This document shows positions 1-10,369 of a DNA stretch of 64,000 nucleotides, piece by piece. Every line of letters starts with the position of its first letter. Position 1 is the first letter of the stretch. Below the pieces are notes generated by a model. It was not told where the DNA came from. It saw nothing but the letters and a program-made list of their open reading frames with translations, and searched no databases. A program made the position numbers and the translations under genes. This DNA comes from Aquila chrysaetos chrysaetos. Lineage: Eukaryota > Chordata > Aves > Accipitriformes > Accipitridae. The stretch lies in assembly GCF_900496995.4 (NCBI RefSeq), contig NW_024470394.1, positions 62,001-126,000 on the forward strand, in the 5' to 3' direction.

Positions 1-499
1 GTCCCATGCTGTCCTTCCCATGGAGACCACCCAGAGCGTGCTGAGCAGACAGGGTCATTCCCGGCTTGTGCTGCTGCCTGCGGGACGGCACGCCGGGATC
101 CGGGGTGTCCTTGCGGAAAATTCCCAGCTGCTCCGCTAGACCACAGAACCCGGAGAGGAGGAGGAGGAGAGAAGCTTTAGCCCAGCCCGCCTCTCCTGAG
201 ACATCTCAGGGCACGAAAAGACACCCGTGCTCTGCCAAGCTGGCAAATTGTCATTTGTCCTGGCATCAAAACCCTCTCTTTTTCAGGGGAGGTGTGCTGG
301 TTCGGGCTGGGATAATTTTCTTCACGGTAGCTGGCATGGGGCTATGTTTGGAGCGGGAACAAGGGGTTATACCAGATGTCCCGAGTGGGGACAGCCCAAA
401 ACTACGTAAGCCAAGCGGGGCAGGAACAAAACTGCCTCCAGCCACCGCGAGTGGGAACCTGGCAAAGCTGTGGCTGATAGAAAGCTGACAAACCCTGGA
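1..499. other. Left flank, no gene recognised; short LTR-like scrap
   Basis: No exon with convincing splice sites is visible. A short open frame (66-488, +) has no recognisable domain and is probably chance. Around 290-356 the sequence reads like a piece of a common avian endogenous-retrovirus LTR (ctgggataattttcttcac followed by tagctggcatggggctatgt). This is a remembered resemblance, not an alignment. A CR1 element begins just downstream. Confidence 0.35.
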
Positions 500-510
500 G
501 GCAGCAGAAA

Positions 511-1492
511 AGGCGGCTCACACGTGGTGTTCCCCAGGGCTCAGTATTGGGGCCGGTTCTAATATCTCGATCAACGATCTGGACGCGGGGATCGGGCGCA
601 CCCTCAGCAGGTTTGCCGACACCAAGTTGGGAGGGAGGGTTGATCTGCTCGAGGGTAGGAAGGATCTACGGAGGGATCTGGACAGGCTGGATCGATGGGC
701 TGAGGCCAATCGTATGAAGTTCATCAAGGCCAAGTGCCGGGTCCTGCGCTTGGGTCGCACCAACCCCGCGCAGCGCTACAGGCTTGGGGAAGAGCGGCTG
801 GAAAGCTGCCCGGCAGAAGAAGACCTGGGGGTGCTGGTCGACAGCCGGCTGAATACGAGCCAGCGGCGTGCCCAGGTGGCCACGAAGGCCACCGCCATCC
901 TGGCCGGTATCAGAAATGGTGTGGCCAGCAGGAGCGGGGAGGCGATGGTTCCCCCGTATTCGGCGCTGGTGAGGTCACACCTCGAGTCCTGTGTTCAGTT
1001 TTGGGCCCCTCGCTACGGGAAAGACATGGAGGTGCTGGAGCGTGTCCAGAGAAGGGCAACCGAGTTGGTGAGGGGCCTGGAGCACAAGTCTGATGAGGAG
1101 CGGCTGAGGGAACTGGGGTTGTGTAGTCCGGAGAAGAGGAGGCTGCGGGGAGACCTCATCGCTCTCTACAACTACCCGAAAGGAGGTCGTAGCGAGGTGG
1201 GTGCTGGTCTCTTCTACCAAGTAACTAGCGATAGGATGAGAGAAAACGGCCTCAAGTTGCACCAGGGGAGGTTTAGTTTGGATATTAGAAAAAAATTTCT
1301 TTACTGAAAGGGTTGTCAGGCATTGGGACGGGCTGCCCAGGGAAGTGGTGGCGTCACCATCCCCGGAGGTGTTCAAAAAGCGCGTAGACAAGGTACTTCG
1401 GGACGTGGTTTAGCGGGCATGGTTGCCGGTTGGACTCAATGATCTTGAAGGTCTTTTCCAACCGAAACGATTCTATGATTCTACGAAATGCA
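511..1492 (+). mobile_element. CR1 LINE, 3' part (reverse transcriptase C-terminus and tail)
   Basis: The conceptual protein at 627-1307 has the C-terminal half of CR1 ORF2: [41 protein letters not shown], and then [17 protein letters not shown] near the end. Upstream, 516-560 still encodes part of the [10 protein letters not shown]-type motif that precedes the catalytic core. The element ends in the typical CR1 3' tail of short direct repeats (gattctatgattctacg, about 1470-1490). It is 5'-truncated, as most CR1 copies are, and has frame damage near 570-625 and after 1300. It is a non-functional copy and a marker for sauropsid DNA. Confidence 0.93.
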
Positions 1493-1539
1493 AAGACGCT
1501 AAGAAGTCACGTACATACCTTTTTTTTGGAGCTCAAGGG

Positions 1540-2187
1540 TGAGAGAGCAGCTGGGTGGGGGCCCGGCAGCCAGCCAAGGTCAACCCAGTGCAGTTGTTGA
1601 AGATTTTTCTTCGGTAGCGCCGGTTCAGAGTCAGCCCGTGGCTGTATCTCGAGGGGCAGATAAAAATTCATCGGAAAATGAACCCGCAAGAGACCAACGT
1701 GCTTTGCTACGCGAACCCCTCGGACACGGTCCTGTACCTGGGAAGAGTGGAAAAGAAATCCAAGGTCAACCCGGGTGTGAAGAGGCATCCTTACAGCCCT
1801 GGGCAGCTTTTGATTCACCTGGCTGGTGCGGCTCGGGGAAGAGGTGGGAGCTCCGCCAGCGGATGAACAGCCCTTCGCCGGCAGTGCATGGGGAAGCCCA
1901 GTGGCTCCCAGTTGCTGGCTACCTGAGGTGCCCGGGCTGCGGCCGCAGCGCGTCCCCGTGTCACAAAGGGGCAGCGATGCGGCACCCGCCCGGCGCTCGT
2001 GACCTCACCTGGCCGGCGCTTGGCATCCCGAAAAGCGAGCCAGAGGCAGCCAGTTGGGCTGAGCTGGCCTTCGGGATAACTCAGACCCTTCCTCTGCTCC
2101 TCGCGTGCCTACTTTTTTTCCCCAACCATTTATCGTTTACTGCCCGCTTCTCCTCAACTGCCGTCCTCGTGCAAAGGTAATTATGAT
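1540..2187 (+). other. Conserved block upstream of USP42-like copy 1, possible exon of unknown gene
   Basis: This block recurs upstream of copies 2 (about 23337-23969) and 4 (about 51925-52555), always in gene orientation, so it belongs to the amplified unit. One frame (1678-1866) begins MNPQETNVLCYANPSDTV and continues with LYLGRVEKKSKVNPG. It is open in all three copies with few amino-acid changes (A to T and P to F in copy 4), although the duplicated DNA is itself very similar. A possible splice donor (gcaaag, then gtaatt) lies at 2177. A second, longer frame (1539-2180) overlaps it with no recognisable domain. I cannot name a family. It could be a 5' non-coding exon of the USP gene or a fragment of a neighbour captured by the duplication. 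Confidence 0.35.
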
Positions 2188-2874
2188 TTGACTTTCAGGA
2201 CAGATCACAGAGTAGGTAGATACGGGATAAAAGTATAGGCTGGTCTATACCTTCGGAGCTGTAGGCTGAGCTATTGCGCCTTGATGGGCTGGCTATGGGC
2301 AGAGTTCCTGTCCGCTAATTCTTATTTCTTTACCATCTCCTACGATAGGTAAGTAGGGGGGTGGTAGCGTAGTCTGAGGTGTTGGGCTCAGCCTAGAATG
2401 GCAAGAAGCCCGCCCCGACTGACGCGGTAGGAAAGGAGACAGAAAAGGAGCACGGCAAAGGCAGGCGTTAAAGTAGCGGCCGAAAGCCGGTCGCTCCGGC
2501 GTACAAGGTGGGAAAGTGTGGGCTGGAGGACTGGTGTTAATGGCGAGCAGCAGGTCGTCTTCAGAGAAGGTGACACGCGACGCAGTCTTTCAAAAGGGCC
2601 TTGGGAATTGCCGTCAGCTGGCGTCCTGCGACAGTGGGGCCGTCAGAACGCAGCTCTGCAGCGGTGACAAGCCGAAACACTTCCGATGGCGGATCCTGTT
2701 CTGTGGGTGGCGTTCGGGGTTTTTTTTTTTGTTTTAATCATTTCGTTGAGCTACGATTATTTCTTTGTGATCAGGTGACGGGATTTGCGCTGATCTTGCC
2801 TTTCTGGAGCGTGTCCTGACATCCTTTGTCATCCCAAGCTTTGCCCTCTGTTCCTGCGAGGAGCAACGGCCGCG
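2188..2874 (+). promoter_or_regulatory. Candidate promoter and 5' UTR of USP42-like copy 1
   Basis: This stretch directly precedes the start codon at 2875 and is repeated upstream of copies 2 and 4, but is absent from copy 3. It becomes CpG-richer from about 2400 and holds a GC-box-like cccgccccg (about 2409), a possible ETS-like acttccg (about 2679), and a T-run near 2720. No TATA box is obvious at a plausible distance. The start codon sits in a strong context (gccgcgatgg). The transcription start cannot be placed from sequence alone. Confidence 0.4.
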
Positions 2875-5800
2875 ATGGCGAACGAGTCCTGTGAGTAACA
2901 GCTTCGGCAGCAGGCTTGGATGTTGCGAATCCCCAAAGGCAACGGAGGTGGCTGGTGCTCCATCCCTGAATGTTGAGGTCCTGACAACCGAGAGGGAATT
3001 CTGGGGCGTTTCCCGATAGCACCCAAGACTTACCCGGGTGTTTTCAGTTAGACGCAGGGAGACGCGTTTTGTCACTGCTCTGCAGCTATGTACAATCTTT
3101 GAAAGAAGACGTTGCTCGTAGCAAGATCTGACATTCGTAGGGTTACCTTCTGGGCTAGGTACTTGCTTGTTTTCCTGAAATTACAGTCAGGAAAAGGGAA
3201 GACTTGATACTGCAGTTCAAGACTCTAGAGGGAAAGGAAGGTAGCCCAAGGCACAGAAAGCAGAGCGTGGGTTTGTTGGACTTTAGGGAAAGTCAGCAGG
3301 GGAACCCGTTGTTTTCCAAAACTCTTTCTTGACCAGAAAAATTTCAACGGCACTGTTAGGCTTCCCCTGACGCTTCCGTGTTGGATGCTTAAGCTGGTTG
3401 TACTGGGTGCTCCTGTAGAGAACTCAACTTTTTTACACGTGCCTTCGCGCAACAATATTGTCTCATCTCTTTTCAAATGTCGTTTCCCTGCAGTCGTTGC
3501 TGAGGGAATGGCTCCGCCACAAAGGATCCTCTTTCCCCCGGAGAACATTTACATGGACTGGCAGCAACGATGGAGAGCCGGAGCAGGACTCCACAACTCG
3601 GACAACACGTGCTTCCTCAACTCCGTCCTGCAGTGCCTGACATACACACCCCCCCTGGCCAACTACCTGCTCTCTCGTGAGCACAGCCGGTCGTGTGAGT
3701 GCTTTTACGAACATCTCCTTGTAAATCTGTCAGGCGCTTCCCAAGGATTCCAAGAATTTGGAATTTAAGAGAAAAGCCGCCCTTCTTTGCCAATTCCCCG
3801 AGAATTCTTAAATTCCAAGAATCCAGAATTTAAGAGAAAAGCAGCCCTTCTTTGCCAATTCCCCGAGAATTCTTAAATTCCAAGAATCCGGAATTTAAGA
3901 GAAAAGCAGCCCTTCTTTGCCAATTCCTTCTTTGAACACTCAAGCCTAGAAGGCGCTTGCCGTATCTAGCCGTGTTCATCTTCGGAAGGGCACCCCTTTC
4001 TAGCCCCAGGTCTTGGTCCCTATTCCTGCAGGTTAAACCCTCTTTGCTTATTGCACAGAAATATTCTGCCAGTTTCACATCCCCTCTGAAGAAAGTTTTC
4101 TCTGCACTAAAATGGCCTGGGCTTGTTGGGACGCTCTCACCTTGGCAGGAGCGGAGACTGTTCTTAGAACTTCAAAATCCCCACTCGGTTTCCCATCGCT
4201 GCGGATGTTTTGCTCACCTAAGGCTCTTGCTTCCCTCCCTCCCTCTTCAGGTCGTCAGCAAGGCTTCTGCGTGATGTGTAGAATGGAAAACCACGTTAAC
4301 ACCGTCCTGCGCTGGTCAGGCAGGGTCATCTATCCTTCGGCCATCATCAGTGTTCTCACACGTGAGTCATTTCAGGTGCTTTGACGAGTTTTCTTCTGTT
4401 CTTGTAGGAGAAAGCGACTAACTTCTTCTTTTTTAGTAATAGGAGAACATTTCCAGCTTGGCATGCAGGAAGATGCCCACGAGTTCTTACGTTACGCTAT
4501 TGATGCCATGCAGAGAGCTTGCCTGAGCGGAATCAGCGAGTAAGCGCAAGCAAATTCCCTTTGCGATGTTCCCGAGCCCTTTGGACTCCTTGGTGTAGTG
4601 CCGTCAAGGAAAAACTATGCCCAGGGCTTTCACACAAAGCAAAACTCCGGGAGGAGATAACTCTCTGCCTTACCATTTATTTCCAGCTTGGACACCTCTT
4701 CTGAATCGACTACCATCATCCACCAAATATTTGGAGGCTTTCTGAGATCCAGAGGTACTTTTTCCACAACCGTTGCTCTCCTTGGAATTGTCTGTGCCCT
4801 TCTGTCTGCCTGCGATGAACAGCCGACGGTGTGACTGGCGCAGTAGGTATGAAGGACGTAAAGCGGCACAGTTGACTTCCCCTACCGCTGAGCATTTTGA
4901 ATTTCCTTCCAGTCACGTGCTCGAGCTGCAAAGTGGCTTCCGATTCCTACGAGGCCTTTCTGGATATTCCTTTGGATATCAAAGTAAGAGAGCTTGTAAT
5001 TGCGCTTCAAGACGTCGCACGGCCCCTGTAGCTTTCCAGAATCAAGGCAGTTGCTTTAAAAACGCGTATCGTGAACACAAGAGAGCTTGGTGGTGGGTGG
5101 GAAGTGGAGTGGAAGGATCCCTCTGCATCCTCCTTCTTTTTGCCCTCCCTCAACACCCGTCTGACTCCTAGGCTGACAGGTTGTCTTATTTTCATTATTG
5201 ATGACCCTGCACGCCATCGGTAGCTGAACTGAGCAGCGGCGCAGAGACGTAGCTCTTGATAGCCCCAGGAATCGAGGGAAATGTTCGGCATCGTGCCCCC
5301 GTTCTGCCTCCTCGTGGGCGCCGCTTGCGGGTTCCCGGTGGCTCGCGTCAGCCGCCTGGGTCTTCTTGTCAACTCCTGATCCGAGTTTGGGCGACGGCAT
5401 TTCCCGGAGATCAGTTCTCTCCTTTCTCGCTCCTCCAGGCGGTCTCATCTGTCACCGCAGCGCTGACGGACTTCGTGAAACCCGAGCAGCTGGATGGTGG
5501 AAACTGCTTTACATGCAGCCAGTAAGATGATTATTAACACCATATTAATACTAGATCCTGCGTGAAGGTGCTGCACATACTCTAGCATAAGTCATTTTTT
5601 CACATGGGTTAGATGCGCAATAATGAGGCACGGGGATTTTAATACGGCTTTATGCATCCGAGCAGCCTTAAAACAGCGGAGGGGCGTGTGAGACGTGAAA
5701 GGATGCCTGGCCTTCTTGGGGCAAGCTAGGGCGTCTATGAAGGTCGCGTTTCAGCACTTGGCTCTGTGCTTGGTTTCAAGGTGTAACAAGAAGGTCGCCG

Positions 5801-8501
5801 CCTCCAAGAGGTTTACAATCCATCGCGCGCCCAAGGTTCTCACCGTCTGTCTGAAGAGGTTTGAAGATTTCACCGGCGGGAAGATCGACAAGGTGCGTCT
5901 GCAACTGGAGGGCGACGTTCTCGTCCTGGAGCGGGCTATTTCCCAAAGCAGTACGCTCTTTCGCAAGCGTGAAAAGAAACTTTCTTTCTTTCTTTCACTC
6001 AACTCATGTTGAGTTTTTCGTGTTCCCTTCTGGGGAGGGGAGAGTTGCCGCGGGAAGACAAGGACGTACTCTGCTCCGAGAGAGCTGCTTTGGCCGAGAA
6101 CAGTTTCCTGCCACCCAAACCATTACCTGTTGCTTTGGGGGAAAAAAAACAAGTGTTCATGAGCCCCAAAGATGTATTTATACACCTCTGGCCCCTGGTC
6201 TTGGAAGGCTGCTTCGTGGAGTGTTTCAGGATCGTTTCTGAGCGCTCTTGGTCTCTCCGTAGGTTGTGAAGTATTCCAACTGCTTGGATCTTCGCCCGTA
6301 CATGTCTCAGACGGATGGAGAACCGCTCTTCTACTCTTTATACGCTGTCCTGGTGCATAGCGGTAATAGCTGTCATTCGGGACACTATTTCTGCTACACG
6401 AAGGTAAAGAGCAACTTCCTCCCACACACGAGAAAAACGTGTGCTGAGGAGGACAAACTTTGACGGCAGCGATACTGGCAGCCAAGGAGAAGGTCTCCTT
6501 AGAGGCTGCGTTGGGTTTGTTTTGGCGTACTCTTGGTTCTGTAGTTCTTCTGCCTCCGTTTTTGTGGAGAAACCACGCAGTTCGTCTCCAGATACCGTTG
6601 CCTTTTTTTTTTACAGGCCGGCAATGGGCTGTGGTACGAGATGAACGATTCATCTGTGGATCGTTGTGACATCAGCACGGTTCTCCAGCAGCAAGCCTAT
6701 TTGCTGTTTTATGTCAGGTAATAACAGGAGAGTACTTAAAGGGAAGGATGGGAAGGGACTTTTTACGAGGGATTGCAGTGATAGGACGAGGGGGGAACGG
6801 TTTTAAACTGAAAGAGGGTAGGTTTAGGTTAGCTGTTAGGAAGAAATTCTTTACGGTGAGGGTGGTGAGACACTGGAAGAGGTTGCCCAGAGCAGTTGTG
6901 GATGCCCTTTCCCTGAAAGCGTCCAAGGCCAGGTTGGACGGGGCTTTGAACAACCTGGTCTAGTGGAAGGTGTCGCTGCCCATGGCAGGGGAGACGGAAC
7001 GAGATGATCTTGAAGGTCCCCGCCAACCCCAACCATTTTACGAGTCTCTGAAACGGAGACCGTAGGGAGTATAAAGATGAGGTCTTGCTCCGACAAGGGC
7101 AGACCTGGTGGGAAGACCCCAACCAAATTTCAAATTTGTAGGTTCGGATACGTCTTCTCTCTGTCATAGAAACCGCTCCAAGACAGTGGCTGGACCCCAG
7201 GGAAAGCTGCAAGAACAGCCCTAAATAGAAATCACTTTTTTTTTTCTCCAGGAGCCCTGATTTAAGGGGAGGAAGGCCTTCTTCCCCACGGATAGCATCA
7301 CATGCCCGCGCCTTCCTGAGGCAGTGGGCGGCCGGCAGCAAGCAGGTAGATCCTGCGGGACCATGGGGTCTTCTTCCTAGGACTAAGGTAAGTCCGGGGA
7401 GATGGATCAGTGCATTTCTTTCCGGGATCTTGGCATCGTTCTCTTTTCCCTCCCAGGCTGCAGCTTTCTTCAAAGCTGCAACGCTTCTCCCTCTCAAAGC
7501 ATCCCACCTCGATCCACCCCATTTGTCCACCTTTGGTTCTTCTGCCTTTGCGGCCCGCCGGGAGAAGCTCTGGGACGCCCTTAGCTGTCCCGTCCCACGG
7601 TTTCTGGGGGTTCCCCACCGTTCTGGTCCTTTCACGGGGAAAGGGCAGGGCCTTTTCACAGCTCTCTTTGCAGAACACGGCAGTGGGCAGGGAGGATTCT
7701 CCAGAGGACACCAGCTCCTCTACAAGGACCAGCACCAGCCAGTTAAACTGGGCAGATGCACGGGAGGCATCTGCAGCCCGGCCAGGCGGGCGCAGCGTGG
7801 CCTCGTACGCGTCCAGAACCCAACCTGGCTTCCCGTTCTGCCGTCAACTGTTTGACCTTGGGCTGCACGCCGCGCAACACGACGACGACGAGGAGGAGGA
7901 GGACGGATTCAGCTCCTGTTCCTGCTGCCAGAGGAACGTGATCAGGGAGAGGGCCTGGAGCAGCTTCCCGCAACGGGACAACGATTTCCGCAGCTGGCTC
8001 ACGGTCCCCACGGACTACAGCCTCTCAGCAAGGAGGAGGAGGAGTCCGAGTCGTGAAGAAGCCCTCAGGGATGACTCACCTCCGTGGACCTCCAACGCCA
8101 GCTCCCGGTGGGCTCCCGCATCCCGGGCTGCTCGGGAGCAAAGACTGCTGCGGGAAAGAACGCGGAGCCGATCCCCGCGGCGGGGTTATACTCTCCGCAG
8201 CCGCTTCGTGGAGTACGCGGACTGCCGTGGCTCAGCGAGGAGGAGGAGAACTAGTCCTCCGAGTCATGAACAAACCCCCAGGGATGACTCGCCTGCTTGG
8301 ACCTCCAACGCCAGCTCTGAGCGGGTTCCCGCATCCCGGGATGCCGGGGAGCAAACTCAGCTGCGGGAAAGAACGCGGAGCCGATCCCCGCGGCGGGGTT
8401 ATAATCTCTGCAGCCGGTTCGTGGAGTACACGGACGACCATCGCTCCGCGAGAGGAGGACGGAGAAGAAGCGTGAGAAGAAGTCCTCCGCGTCGTGAGTG
8501 A
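2875..8501 (+). CDS. USP42-like: USP42-like ubiquitin-specific protease, copy 1 (intact, 12 exons)
   Basis: Predicted cysteine-protease deubiquitinase that removes ubiquitin from proteins; USP42 and USP36 are nuclear. Exons: 2875-2890, 3494-3694, 4251-4361, 4437-4539, 4687-4754, 4913-4983, 5439-5521, 5781-5892, 6263-6403, 6617-6717, 7252-7387, 7674-8501. All introns are GT-AG, codons split correctly at every junction, and the sum is 1971 nt (656 aa). The start [15 protein letters not shown] joins exon 1 to the USP42-like APPQ-ILFP motif. The USP fold spans about residues 36-338: Cys box with catalytic Cys45, zinc-type pairs C169/C172 and C216/C219, KRFTIHR about 225-235, His box with His296 (SGHYFCY), and N312-D313 in WYEMNDS. 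Oddity: the Cys box reads NSDNTC where the family has G at residue 42. The tail (382-656) has an acidic run (DDDEEEED) and RS-rich repeats. Identity is secure; activity is uncertain. Confidence 0.88.
3750..3932. repeat. Intron 2 minisatellite of copy 1 (about 64-bp unit, 3 units)
   Basis: Tandem units contain gcccttctttgccaattcc followed by gagaattcttaaattccaag. The repeat sits in the intron after the catalytic-Cys exon. The same array is present in every complete copy with different unit counts: 3 here, 4 in copy 2, 8 in copy 3 and 3 in copy 4. It is a variable-number tandem repeat that can label the copies. Confidence 0.9.
6719..7065 (+). mobile_element. CR1 3'-end fragment in intron 10 of copy 1
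   Basis: The sequence ggaaggatgggaagggactt, the frame [17 protein letters not shown], and the ending gatcttgaaggtccccgcc match the CR1 3' region. The fragment begins within a few bases of the exon 10 splice donor (gtaata at 6718). It lies at the same place in all five gene copies, so it inserted before the amplification. Confidence 0.9.
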
Positions 8502-8726
8502 GTCCCAAGGGACGATGCGGCTCCAGGACCCTCCAGTGCCCGCTCCAAGCAGGCTCCGACACCCGGGGCTGCTCAGGACCAAATCCTGCCGAGGCAGAGG
8601 GAGCGAAGCAGATCCCCGCGGCGGGGTTACGATCTCCGCAGCCGCTTCGTGGACACCGCAAACTACGACCCCTCAGCCGGGAGGAGGAGAAGGGCTTCCC
8701 GGATGAGGCAGAAGCACAACATCTAA
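7936..8726 (+). repeat. Coding tandem repeat: four Arg/Ser-rich tail repeats of copy 1
   Basis: Exon 12 holds units of roughly 213-230 bp whose protein core is [13 protein letters not shown] followed by LRSRFVEY and an SARRRR block, then a P/S-rich linker (DDSPxWTSNASS). The first unit is degenerate ([18 protein letters not shown]). Units 2 and 3 are close to each other. Unit 4 ([18 protein letters not shown] form) lies beyond the TGA at 8499. DNA of units 2 to 4 shares gatccccgcggcggggtta. RS-rich tails are known in USP42 and in splicing factors, and suggest nuclear-speckle targeting; that role is inference here. Confidence 0.85.
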
Positions 8727-9020
8727 CTTCTGCAATGCTGGAGAGGAGGAAGAGCGGGAAGAAGAATCCATGAAGTACCTAAGCAAGGACCAAGGAAAAG
8801 CTCAGAAAGAACTTCCAGACACTCGGAAAACTCTGCCAGCTGGCCCGCCTGCCCACAGGTCCCTGGAGGAAGAGCTTCTATTTGTTTTCTGCTTTTGGGA
8901 TCACCTTGCAAAAACAACACTCGGTTGGAGCCAAGAGGCAGAAAAGACAAAGACAGAATTAAAAACATTTGCTGGCCTTGCATGTGTCATTTATGGGGTG
9001 TTTCCTTCTCTGTAGGTTTT
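8502..9020 (+). other. In-frame fourth RS repeat beyond the stop, then 3' UTR of copy 1
   Basis: After TGA at 8499-8501 the same frame stays open for 74 codons to TAA at 8724-8726, encoding a fourth RS repeat that ends RRRRASRMRQKHNI. Read to there the protein would be 731 aa. Copy 3 has CGA instead of TGA and does translate this segment. The probable 3' UTR follows. A variant polyadenylation signal attaaa lies at 8958-8963 with a GT-rich stretch after it, and is conserved in the other copies. Confidence 0.6.
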
Positions 9021-9045
9021 GGGGCAATTGGTGGAAATACCAGAG

Positions 9046-9180
9046 AATATATACTACATATATATTATATTATATATTATAATATATAATTCTAAAATGC
9101 TTCGTCTAATATATTAGACATGGAGGTTTATTTTTAAATCCTTTTATATATAAATGAATATTATTTTTCAATATATATGA
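9046..9180. repeat. AT-rich palindromic tract 3' of copy 1
   Basis: Alternating AT sequence, including a perfect 16-bp palindrome gtctaatatattagac at 9104-9119. The same tract lies 3' of copies 2 (about 16140-16275), 4 (about 44860-44990) and 5 (about 61010-61130). It could extrude cruciforms and is a plausible fragile site within the amplified unit; function unknown. Confidence 0.7.
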
Positions 9181-9418
9181 GAATGAGAGATTTTTTTTCT
9201 CCATTTCAACACCTCACACCCATATTTAGTGTTTTAGTATTTTTTAACACTCCCCCTCCATCCATGTTCAGGCATTTTTGGGCTGTGATCCCCCTTTTTT
9301 GGGGGGGGGACCCCCCCATCCCTCATTCACCTGCTCTCCTCTGCCACATCCCTGCCCCTCCCCGGTGACATTGGGGTGCCCCAAATGATGTCATCACCCC
9401 CCTCGGACCCCCTCCTTC

Positions 9419-9619
9419 TTATTCACCCCCCCCAAAAAAAGCACAAACCAAGGGAAAAGACCCCGACCGGCAGCTTGTGACTTTCATAATGCCTTTTACA
9501 TAGGAACGTGCCCGCACATCTCGTGCTCTGCTCCGCACCGGGACGGGCTCCCCGGGTCGCGAACGTCCCTCTCGGCCCCGCGCCCTGCTGAGCATCGCGA
9601 GATGCTTACGCCAGGACGT
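9419..9619 (-). other. Conserved exon-like block convergent to copy 1
   Basis: On - a T-rich tract ending in ttttcag precedes an open frame of 66 codons (SWRKHLAMLSRARGREGR near the start) closed by TAA at 9419-9421. The same block lies on + at 15700, 44415 and 60567, always converging on a USP42-like gene. Here the first codon after the acceptor is ACG where the others have ATG, so if coding it would be an internal or terminal exon. No protein family recognised. The adjacent 9185-9418 is C/T-rich, unit-specific sequence without a gene. Confidence 0.35.
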
Positions 9620-9751
9620 CTGAAAAACAAACAAACAAACAAAAAAAGAAAAAAAAAAATCCCAAATTGTTATTTCAGCTGTATACGGAGGGGTTAAAAG
9701 ACGGGATTTTTGGTCCGTGGATGAACACTGGGGGGATCGATAAATAGATAG

Positions 9752-10369
9752 CCGAGAAGAACGCAGTCGGCACAGAAAACGGATGGTTTGTTGCCCGTTG
9801 CTTGGAACGCTGACCACGGAGATGAGAGAGCCGAGGAAGACAACAGACAGGGTGGCTACGGCTCGTGCTACAGGCTCCCCGCCTTGCGACCGAGGCGCGT
9901 TTTGGCACCCGCTGGCCACGTGTGCCGAAACCCGTTCCTCCGCAAATGTGTAAATACCGGGATTTTTCCGAAGAGCATCGGGCTGGTGTACGGCGAGGCC
10001 GCCGGTGCCACGGGAAAGCTTTTCCCACGGAAAAGCTGGCTGGGCTGAGCTCGCGGCGCAAGAACGTACGGATGGTCCACCTTCCTCACGGTCCTCGGGT
10101 CGGTACGTTAATCTGCTTTACAAAATACTCTTAGCGTAACGCGTCTCTGTCGTTAATAAATGCTTGCTTTTTCCCTTACAGTCAGTGTGTGTGTGTGTGT
10201 GCGCGCGCGCCTTCTCGGGAATCCTCGAAACCACCCTAAAACATCAGCATATTAAAAAAATAGCACAGAAGAAAGTAGGGGAATTCTATCAGAATAAGGG
10301 GTAGTAGCTGAGCTAAAGGAGGATTCTAGGTAAAGCGGTCAGCTCAAAATACAACGCGTCGTTTTTTTT
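9752..10369. other. Unique spacer sequence at the palindrome centre
   Basis: Homology between the inverted arms ends at about 9752. The next 600 bases are not repeated elsewhere in the window. Short frames at 9788-10048 and 9865-10134 (+) have no recognisable domain. An AATAAA at 10155-10160 is followed by a tract ending cccttacag and a (TG)n/(CG)n microsatellite (about 10184-10210), which resembles the 3' end of a gene or an LTR. I cannot assign it. Confidence 0.4.

Noticed and set aside
627-1307. 226-codon frame on + as a host gene
   Set aside because: It is the C-terminal part of CR1 reverse transcriptase with the CR1 tail just downstream.
1539-2180. 213-codon frame as an N-terminal extension of USP42-like copy 1
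   Set aside because: It ends at a stop, shares no similarity with USP42 N-termini, and the MANES exon at 2875 joins exon 2 in frame without it.
6829-7659. 276-codon frame antisense to copy 1 and its counterparts (17918-18604, 28080-28508, 46434-47264 on +)
   Set aside because: Antisense shadow running through CR1, intron and USP exon 11; no domain and no splice evidence.
9752-10134. Terminal exon of an unknown gene (frames at 9788-10048 and 9865-10134, AATAAA at 10155)
   Set aside because: No recognisable protein, no clear acceptor for either frame; kept only as an unassigned spacer.
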